Below, piece after piece: positions 4,710-10,048 of a stretch of 10,048 bases of DNA. The stretch covers positions 1 to 10,048 of the forward strand of contig JAHEZB010000037.1 of the NCBI GenBank assembly GCA_023251285.1, written 5' to 3'. This DNA comes from Chitinophagaceae bacterium (GTDB lineage: Bacteria > Bacteroidota > Bacteroidia > Chitinophagales > Chitinophagaceae). The first letter of the stretch is position 1. Each line of letters begins with the position of its first letter. The translations under genes were made by a program, and so were the position numbers. Below the pieces are notes generated by a model. That model worked only from the letters and a program-made list of their open reading frames with translations. It was not told the DNA's origin and made no database searches.

Positions 4710-6698
4710 CTAAATTTGGGTCAACGCATGAGCAACATTTTCCACAGGCAAGTTGCAACTCTTGTTTTTGCACACATAAATCATTGTTCTTCCTTCTGCC
4801 AGTTTATTCTCCAACAAAGGAAGTGTTCCTTCGTTTTCACCACCTGAATAAAAAGCGTTTGGTAAATAATTTTTTTGAAATTGCACCAGCTTTTCTTTCC
4901 AATCTTTACCAACAATGGCAATTTCAGTTGTTGGATAGACTTGTAAAAGCATTGCCTGTGCCCAATTGCTGTAATAGCCGAGGTTTTTCATCAAATCATC
5001 GGACACATTTTTGACTAACTGCATTGATATTTCTTCATAATCTTTATCATCAAAATACTGGCTCAAAAAATATAAACTCTTCGCCATTTCGCTGTTTGAG
5101 GATGGGATTACATTATCCGTTACTTCCATTTTTCGTGCGATTAAACTGCTGTGTTGATCATCGGTGTATAAGAACATCCCGGAATCCTTATCAAAAAAAT
5201 GTGTGTTCACATATTCCGTAATTGCCTTTGCTTTTTGCAGATACGATTCGTCAAAACTTGCCTGGTAATATTCAATTAAAGCAGTAATAAAAAAAGCATA
5301 ATCATCTAAAAAACCATGAATCGTTGCCTTGCCGTTTTTATAATTTCTAAATAAAGAATTGTTGTCCGAGAACATGTTTTTTAATAAAAAATCAATATTT
5401 CGCTTCGCTGAATTTAAAAAACTTTCATCACCAAACGCCTGGTACGCATCAATGAAACCCTTTGTCATTAAGCTATTCCACGAAGTGAGTATTTTATCAT
5501 CCGTTGCAGGCCGTATTCTTTTTTCCCTTTCTTCAAATAATTTTTCATTTAAAGAAACAAGTTTTTGTGTTATTTGTTCGTTTACTGCAAAATTTTTTTT
5601 GCTAAAACTTGCATCCGGAATATTTTTATTTTTTTCCCAATTTCCTTGCTCAGTTATTCCAAAATAATCGAGATAAAAACCAGCGTCTTCTTTCAGAATT
5701 TCCTTGATCTCTTTTTGACTCCAAACATAATATTTTCCTTCTTCGCCTTCGCTGTCTGCATCCAATGAAGAATAAAATCCACCTTCCGGGGAAGTAAGTT
5801 CCCTATTGACAAATTTCAAAGTCTCATAAACCACTTTTTTGTACAATGGATTTGCAGTAACCTGAAAGGCATGGCTATAAAGGCTTACCAGTTGCCCGTT
5901 ATCATAAAGCATCTTTTCAAAATGCGGAACATGCCACTTTACATCGGTTGCATATCTCGAAAATCCTCCACCAACCTGGTCATAAATTCCGGCATTTGCC
6001 ATATTGTTTAAAGTGATTTCTACCGCATTTAAAGCTTCTTCATTTTTTGAAAAATAATGATATTGCAACAGGAATTCCCAGATTGAAGGCATGGGAAATT
6101 TCATCCCGCCTTTTGTGCCGCCATGTTCTGAATCAATTCTTTTTTGAAAAAGAAAAAACATTTTATTCAAATCATTTTCACTGAATGAAACCGGATTTTT
6201 ATTCATGGGAAGATGTTCGATGTCACGGATTCCTTTTGAAACGTTTTCTGCCTGCTCTTCCAGTTTCTGAGGTTCTGTTTTATAAATTGCAGCGAAATAT
6301 TCAAGCAGTTTTATCCAATTTTCTTTGGGATAATAAGTGCCGGCAAAAAATGGCTTTCCATCGGGCATGGCCAAAGCATTTAAAGGCCAGCCGCCATTTC
6401 CATTAATGAGATAAGCGGCGTTCATATAAACCTGGTCCACGTCCGGCCGCTCTTCCCTGTCGACTTTTATACAAATAAAATTTTCATTCATCACGCTGGC
6501 CACTTCTTCGTTTTCAAAGCTTTCATGCTCCATCACGTGGCACCAATGGCAAGCTGCATAGCCAATACTGATGATCAACATTTTATTTTCTTCTTTTGCT
6601 TTTGATAAAGTAGCATCATTCCAGGCATACCAATTTACCGGGTTATTTGCATGTTGCAAAAGATAAGGAGAAGTTTCGTTTATCAGGGAATTAGGCAT
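4710..6698 (-). CDS. DUF255 thioredoxin-fold / six-hairpin protein (YyaL/SPATA20 family)
   Basis: A 662-residue cytoplasmic protein, about the usual family length. The N-terminal thioredoxin-like domain (about residues 1-165) opens with the family hallmark SPYLLQHANNPVNWYAW. It has a CxxC-type active-site motif AACHWCHVM (Cys50, Cys53), then KVDREERPDVD (78-88), GGWPLN (102-107) and AGTYYP (119-124). The remainder is an alpha/alpha-toroid resembling N-acylglucosamine 2-epimerase and cellobiose epimerase folds. Family motifs there include GGMKFPMPSIWEFL, YDQVGGGFSRYA with WHVPHFEKMLYDN, YSSLDADSEGEEGKYYVWS, and KILTSWNSLM. The C terminus has a Cys pair, CKNKSCNLP. The reaction is not established for the family; a redox or sugar-related role is only suggested by folds. 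The start at 6698 fits family N termini. It is divergent from hutI with 113 bases between, and no clear terminator follows it. Confidence 0.92.
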   Translation of the reverse strand: MPNSLINETSPYLLQHANNPVNWYAWNDATLSKAKEENKMLIISIGYAACHWCHVMEHESFENEEVASVMNENFICIKVDREERPDVDQVYMNAAYLINGNGGWPLNALAMPDGKPFFAGTYYPKENWIKLLEYFAAIYKTEPQKLEEQAENVSKGIRDIEHLPMNKNPVSFSENDLNKMFFLFQKRIDSEHGGTKGGMKFPMPSIWEFLLQYHYFSKNEEALNAVEITLNNMANAGIYDQVGGGFSRYATDVKWHVPHFEKMLYDNGQLVSLYSHAFQVTANPLYKKVVYETLKFVNRELTSPEGGFYSSLDADSEGEEGKYYVWSQKEIKEILKEDAGFYLDYFGITEQGNWEKNKNIPDASFSKKNFAVNEQITQKLVSLNEKLFEEREKRIRPATDDKILTSWNSLMTKGFIDAYQAFGDESFLNSAKRNIDFLLKNMFSDNNSLFRNYKNGKATIHGFLDDYAFFITALIEYYQASFDESYLQKAKAITEYVNTHFFDKDSGMFLYTDDQHSSLIARKMEVTDNVIPSSNSEMAKSLYFLSQYFDDKDYEEISMQLVKNVSDDLMKNLGYYSNWAQAMLLQVYPTTEIAIVGKDWKEKLVQFQKNYLPNAFYSGGENEGTLPLLENKLAEGRTMIYVCKNKSCNLPVENVAHALTQI

Positions 6699-6769
6699 AG
6701 TTGAATTATTAAATGATTAATTATCCGGAAAGTGCATCACACATTGTATATTTCCAATCTCTATTCTTA

Positions 6770-6777
6770 CAAAGTTA
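6770..6777 (-). promoter_or_regulatory. Candidate -7 element for the DUF255 gene
   Basis: On the minus strand TAACTTTG matches TAnnTTTG, 71 bases before the ATG at 6698. No good -33 element is seen at the right spacing, so confidence is low. The facing hutI promoter could not be identified: TATATTTC near 6747 and TAGCTTTA just before the hutI ATG are only near matches. Confidence 0.3.
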
Positions 6778-6811
6778 CCTCCCTCAAATCCTTTTTCCAT
6801 AATTTAGCTTT

Positions 6812-8044
6812 ATGGCCACACAAATATTTACAAACATCAGTTTATTGGCAAATACGCAAGGCCATTCCGGCTTCGTTCGTGGTGATAAACTGGCGAGTCT
6901 GACATCAATAAAAGATGCTTACATCATTATTGAAGATGAAACAATTGCGGAAATGGATGTGATGGAAAATTTTCGATTTTCAAAAGGCAATTTTTCGGTT
7001 CCCGAGAATACGATCGTTATGCCCTGCTGGTGCGATAGTCATACTCATATTGTTTTTGCAGGAAGCCGTGAAGAAGAATTTATTGATAAAATAAAAGGTT
7101 TAAGCTATGCTGAAATTGCTGCGAAAGGCGGTGGAATTCTTAATTCTGCAAAAATATTAAATGCTACTCCTGAAGATGAGCTTTTTAATGCTGCATGGAA
7201 AAGACTCGAAGAAGTAAGCAAGCTGGGAACCGGGGCTATTGAAATAAAAAGCGGCTATGGATTATCAGTTGAGGGCGAATTAAAAATGCTTCGTGTGATC
7301 AAAAAATTAAAAGAAAAAAGCAGGCTGAAAATAAAATCTACTTTTCTGGGTGCACATACATTTCCTTTGGAGTACAAAGAAAATCATGCAAAATATATTG
7401 ACCTCATCATCCATGAAATGCTTCCCGTAATTGAAAGAGAAGAACTGGCGGACTATATAGATGTCTTTTGTGAAAAAGGATTTTTTTCTGCAGAAGAAAT
7501 GAAGATCATTTGCGAAGCGGGAAAAAACCATGCTTTAAAACCGAAGCTGCATGTGAATCAATTGAACAGTATCGGCGGCATCCAAACCGGAATTTCATTA
7601 GACGCTTTATCACTCGACCATTTGGAAACTTTGACGGAAAATGAAATGGAATTATTGGGAAAATATAAAGGTGCTTCTACCCTGCTTCCATCGGCGGCGT
7701 TTTTTTTAAGAATGCCGTTGCAACCGGCCAGAACCCTTATTAATGCCGGCGCTGCAGTTACTTTAGCTTCTGATTATAATCCTGGTTCTTCACCATCAGG
7801 CAATATGAATTTTATCATTTCTCTTGCCTGTATTCAAATGAAAATGCTGCCCGAAGAAGCGATAAACGCTGCCACAATCAACGGTGCCTGCGCAATGGAA
7901 ATTGAAAGTGATTATGGAAGCATTTCTATCGGCAAAAAAGCAAATCTTATATTTACAAAACCGGTGCCTTCGCTTGCATACCTTCCCTATTCATTTGGAA
8001 ACAACCTGATTGATAAAGTGATGATTGACGGTACTTTTATTTAA
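6812..8044 (+). CDS. hutI: Imidazolonepropionase (histidine degradation)
   Basis: Hydrolyses 4-imidazolone-5-propanoate to N-formimidoyl-L-glutamate, the third step of histidine breakdown, in the cytoplasm. It is a 410-residue amidohydrolase-superfamily protein of normal family length. Visible motifs are the metal-binding DSHTHIVFAGSR (His78, His80), AAKGGGIL (103-110), the substrate-binding KSGYGL (146-151), FLGAHTFP (178-185), KLHVNQ (245-250, His247), LDHLE (268-272) and ASDYNPGS (319-326, Asp321). His78, His80, His247 and Asp321 correspond to the metal ligands known for HutI enzymes, so the active site looks intact. The ATG at 6812 gives the expected N terminus; no SD precedes it. hutG follows 42 bases downstream, probably in one operon. 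hutH and hutU are not in the window. Confidence 0.95.
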   Translation: MATQIFTNISLLANTQGHSGFVRGDKLASLTSIKDAYIIIEDETIAEMDVMENFRFSKGNFSVPENTIVMPCWCDSHTHIVFAGSREEEFIDKIKGLSYAEIAAKGGGILNSAKILNATPEDELFNAAWKRLEEVSKLGTGAIEIKSGYGLSVEGELKMLRVIKKLKEKSRLKIKSTFLGAHTFPLEYKENHAKYIDLIIHEMLPVIEREELADYIDVFCEKGFFSAEEMKIICEAGKNHALKPKLHVNQLNSIGGIQTGISLDALSLDHLETLTENEMELLGKYKGASTLLPSAAFFLRMPLQPARTLINAGAAVTLASDYNPGSSPSGNMNFIISLACIQMKMLPEEAINAATINGACAMEIESDYGSISIGKKANLIFTKPVPSLAYLPYSFGNNLIDKVMIDGTFI

Positions 8045-8086
8045 ATTGAAAAATAATTTATTGAACTGTTTATAAACTTATGCTGT

Positions 8087-9139
8087 ATGCCAACAAACTT
8101 TAAACGACTTGACAAGAAAGATATCCAAATGCTTACGCGTCTGAGAAAGTATGAAACAAAACTGGGAGAAATAATTCTCTCAGATAGTACTACTGATTTG
8201 GAAAAAGCAATATCAGAAACAAGCGCGAAGTATATTGTTTTCGGAATTCCGGAAGACATCGGCGTAAAAGCAAACCTCGGAAAGGGCGGTGCAGATTCTG
8301 CCTGGTTCCCATTTCTTGATTCTTTTTTAAATATTCAGAGCAATGATTTTTTGAGCGGTGAAAATATTTTTATCGCCGGACATTTTGATTTTACAGACGC
8401 GCAAAAATTAATTAATGTAAATGCAGCAACCGATGAAGAAAAGATAACAGCGTACCGTTCCTATGTAAGTAAGATCGACGATGCAGTGGAAGAAATGGTA
8501 AAAATTATTACCCAAAATAAAAAAATTCCCATCATCATTGGCGGCGGCCACAATAATGCGTATCCTGCAATAAAGGGCTCTTCCAAAGGATTGTACAAAG
8601 CAGAACTGTTGCAACTTGCACAAATTAATTGCATCAATTTAGATGCACATACCGATTTTCGCCCTCCAGAAGGAAGGCATTCCGGGAATGCTTTTCGCTA
8701 TGCGGATGAGGACGGATATCTGAATAAATATTGTGTTATCGGCGTTCATGAAAATTATATCCAACAAAATATCTGGATAGATATTGTGAACAATCCCTTC
8801 ATTGATCTTATTTCTTACGAAGATATTTTTATTCACCAAAAAAGAAATTTTATAGAAGCTATTGCCCATGCGACATCTTTTACCGCTGATAATTTCACCG
8901 GTATAGAACTGGACCTGGACTCCATTGAAAATGTGTTGAGCAGCGCTTCCGCTCCATGCGGAATTTCAAGTTTAAACGCGCGGCAATACCTCAATTTTGC
9001 AGCCATCAGTTCAAGAGTCGCCTACCTGCACATCTGTGAAGGAGCAACAAAAACTGATTTTGGCGAAACCGATAATTCTACCGGAAAATTAATCAGCTAC
9101 CTTGTAAGCGATTTTATCAAAGCGCACTCAAAAGTTTGA
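8087..9139 (+). CDS. hutG: Formimidoylglutamase, arginase (ureohydrolase) family
   Basis: A 350-residue member of the arginase/agmatinase/formimidoylglutamase family, predicted to hydrolyse N-formimidoyl-L-glutamate to glutamate and formamide, the last step after HutI. The binuclear manganese motifs are all present: GGGHNN (152-157, His155), NLDAHTD (184-190, Asp186, His188, Asp190) and ELDLDS (274-279, Asp276, Asp278). RHSGN (197-201) and ICEGA (316-320) are further family-like segments. The N terminus MPTNFKRLDKKDI precedes a segment RLRKYETKLGE expected of this subgroup. The ATG at 8087 is the first in frame and leaves a 42-base gap after hutI. Substrate is assigned from the hutI neighbour; by sequence alone arginase or agmatinase activity is possible but less likely. 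No convincing GC-rich terminator follows. Confidence 0.88.
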   Translation: MPTNFKRLDKKDIQMLTRLRKYETKLGEIILSDSTTDLEKAISETSAKYIVFGIPEDIGVKANLGKGGADSAWFPFLDSFLNIQSNDFLSGENIFIAGHFDFTDAQKLINVNAATDEEKITAYRSYVSKIDDAVEEMVKIITQNKKIPIIIGGGHNNAYPAIKGSSKGLYKAELLQLAQINCINLDAHTDFRPPEGRHSGNAFRYADEDGYLNKYCVIGVHENYIQQNIWIDIVNNPFIDLISYEDIFIHQKRNFIEAIAHATSFTADNFTGIELDLDSIENVLSSASAPCGISSLNARQYLNFAAISSRVAYLHICEGATKTDFGETDNSTGKLISYLVSDFIKAHSKV

Positions 9140-9222
9140 TAGAACCTCAGCAAATTGAAACGAACAGTAAACAAAGATTTAATTGCTTTTTTGTTTTTGG
9201 ACAAACAGTATCTGAAAAATCA

Positions 9223-9253
9223 TTTTAAAATAATTCGATAATTTGTACATTTA
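9223..9253 (+). promoter_or_regulatory. Weak candidate promoter of the ABC transporter gene
   Basis: TTTT at 9223-9226 and TACATTTA at 9246-9253 are 19 bases apart, each one base off the Bacteroidota consensus (TTTG, TAnnTTTG). It lies in the 228-base gap after hutG, which otherwise shows only A/T-rich sequence, with a weak AAACAAA/TTTGTTT inverted repeat near 9170-9197. Confidence 0.3.
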
Positions 9254-9367
9254 CTATTGATTAAACAAGAAACGGGAGCAGTATTTTTTTGACTATTGCT
9301 TACTTGCCACACTCCACACGAAACAACGCGAGAATTTTTAATAGAAGGTTATTATAAAAACTTTTAA

Positions 9368-10048
9368 ATGTTCCTTCAATTTAAAAAAGGTATTCGTTTT
9401 TCGGAAAATCTTTCAGAAAGAAGCATTTCTTTCAGCGCTCTTATACGTTGGGCTATAAGTCTTGCCAAACCATATCGCAAAATGGTGGTGATTATTCTGG
9501 TTGCCATGTTGCTTCAGGCTTTAATTGGTTTGGCAACGCCGTGGCCGCTTAAAATTATCATTGACAACGTAGCTGGCCACCATCCATTGCCCCACTGGCT
9601 AAATTGGTTAGATCTTATTTTCCCAAAAGAAAATATAAAACAACTGGCAGCTGTTGCTGCCATTAGTTACATTGTCATAACTGCCTTAGGTTCCTTTGCC
9701 GATTTTTTGGATACTTATTTTAATGAAAAAGTGGCGCAGTCTGTTGCCAATGATCTGCGGCGTAAAATATATCATCATCTTCAGCACCTTTGCCTTTCTT
9801 ATTATGATACCCATCAAACCGGTAAATTGCTGAGCACCCTGACTACCGATGTCTCCACAATACAGGATTTCGCTTCTTCTATCCTGCTAAACATTCTTGT
9901 AGATGCAATTACAATTTTGGGCATGATTGGAATTATGTTTTATCTCGATGCTGATTTTACTTTGGTAGCCCTGGCAGTCGCTCCGTTTCTACTTTTTTTT
10001 GTAGCGCGTTTCAAAAAAGCGATGAAGAAAGCAACACGTGAGGTTCGT
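9368..10048 (+). CDS. ABC exporter (MsbA-like, fused permease/ATPase), N-terminal part
   Basis: The first 227 codons of a gene that runs off the right edge. A short charged N terminus (1-37) precedes predicted membrane helices at about 38-58, 92-112, 169-192 and 195-213. Between them is the type I exporter signature region NEKVAQSVANDLRRKIYHHL (119-138), followed by CLSYYDTHQTGKLLSTLTTDV (from 142), which in this family forms the intracellular coupling loop. TPWPLKIIIDNV (57-68) is also typical of Bacteroidota homologues. The ATP-binding domain would lie beyond the window. The start is well fixed: an in-frame TAA directly precedes the ATG, and no SD is present. The substrate may be a lipid, drug or peptide and cannot be told from this fragment. 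It is same-strand with hutG but 228 bases away, so probably a separate unit. Confidence 0.9.
   Translation, partial: MFLQFKKGIRFSENLSERSISFSALIRWAISLAKPYRKMVVIILVAMLLQALIGLATPWPLKIIIDNVAGHHPLPHWLNWLDLIFPKENIKQLAAVAAISYIVITALGSFADFLDTYFNEKVAQSVANDLRRKIYHHLQHLCLSYYDTHQTGKLLSTLTTDVSTIQDFASSILLNILVDAITILGMIGIMFYLDADFTLVALAVAPFLLFFVARFKKAMKKATREVR

Noticed and set aside
4629..4847. Plus-strand 72-residue ORF with GTG start
   Set aside because: It overlaps the 3' end of the DUF255 gene in antisense, and its composition is non-protein-like with no family resemblance.
5359..5768. Plus-strand ORFs inside the DUF255 gene
   Set aside because: They are antisense shadows of a well-supported gene, Phe/Ser-rich as expected from the reverse complement of Lys/Glu codons.
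6777..6785. GGGAGGT on the minus strand, SD-like
   Set aside because: No start codon with an open frame follows at proper spacing (a TTG is followed at once by a stop); it lies far from the ATG at 6698.
9170..9197. AAACAAA/TTTGTTT inverted repeat after hutG as a terminator
   Set aside because: The stem is almost only A-T with a long loop, too weak to call an intrinsic terminator.
1..10048. CRISPR arrays, tRNA or rRNA genes, transposases, phage or toxin-antitoxin genes
   Set aside because: Looked for by eye on both strands; no regular repeats, cloverleaf-like sequence or matching protein motifs were found.

Overview
The window is AT-rich and reads as chromosomal DNA of a member of Bacteroidota, most likely near the Chitinophagaceae/Sphingobacteria. 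The reasons are: a secreted protein with a type IX secretion (T9SS) C-terminal sorting domain; candidate promoters fitting the Bacteroidota TAnnTTTG -7 element; A/T-rich start regions without Shine-Dalgarno (SD) sequences at the ordinary genes; and a topoisomerase I with glycine/aromatic C-terminal repeats and a lysine-rich tail. No rRNA, tRNA, CRISPR array, insertion sequence or prophage gene was found. Gene order and composition look like stable core or lineage-specific chromosome.

Layout. Bases 2-1210 are the 3' part of topA (5' end outside the window). After a 379-base gap with a good candidate promoter comes a secreted T9SS surface protein (1590-2855) with its own terminator. A 155-residue helical protein of unknown function follows (3016-3483). 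Bases 3484-3991 are the most unusual stretch: a probable small structured RNA (about 3530-3672) carries a perfect SD (AGGAGGT) in front of a 14-codon micro-ORF, two internal hairpins and a strong intrinsic terminator. Further hairpins follow it. Next are two convergent small membrane protein genes (3992-4294 plus, 4363-4575 minus) that share a bidirectional terminator. A large minus-strand gene (4710-6698) encodes a thioredoxin-fold/six-hairpin protein of the DUF255 (YyaL/SPATA20) family. It is divergent from hutI and hutG (6812-9139), which encode the last two steps of histidine breakdown to glutamate and formamide. The window ends inside an ABC exporter gene (9368 onward).

How the genes fit together. 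Only hutI-hutG form a clear pathway unit, 42 bases apart on the same strand; the first two pathway genes (hutH, hutU) are not here. The other genes are singletons with their own promoters or terminators. The micro-ORF RNA is the best candidate for something undescribed. In this phylum the anti-SD end of 16S rRNA is normally masked on the ribosome, so a lone strong SD on a short terminated transcript suggests a ribosome-sensing leader or regulatory RNA. That role is inference; the SD, ORF, inverted repeats and terminator are visible in the sequence.
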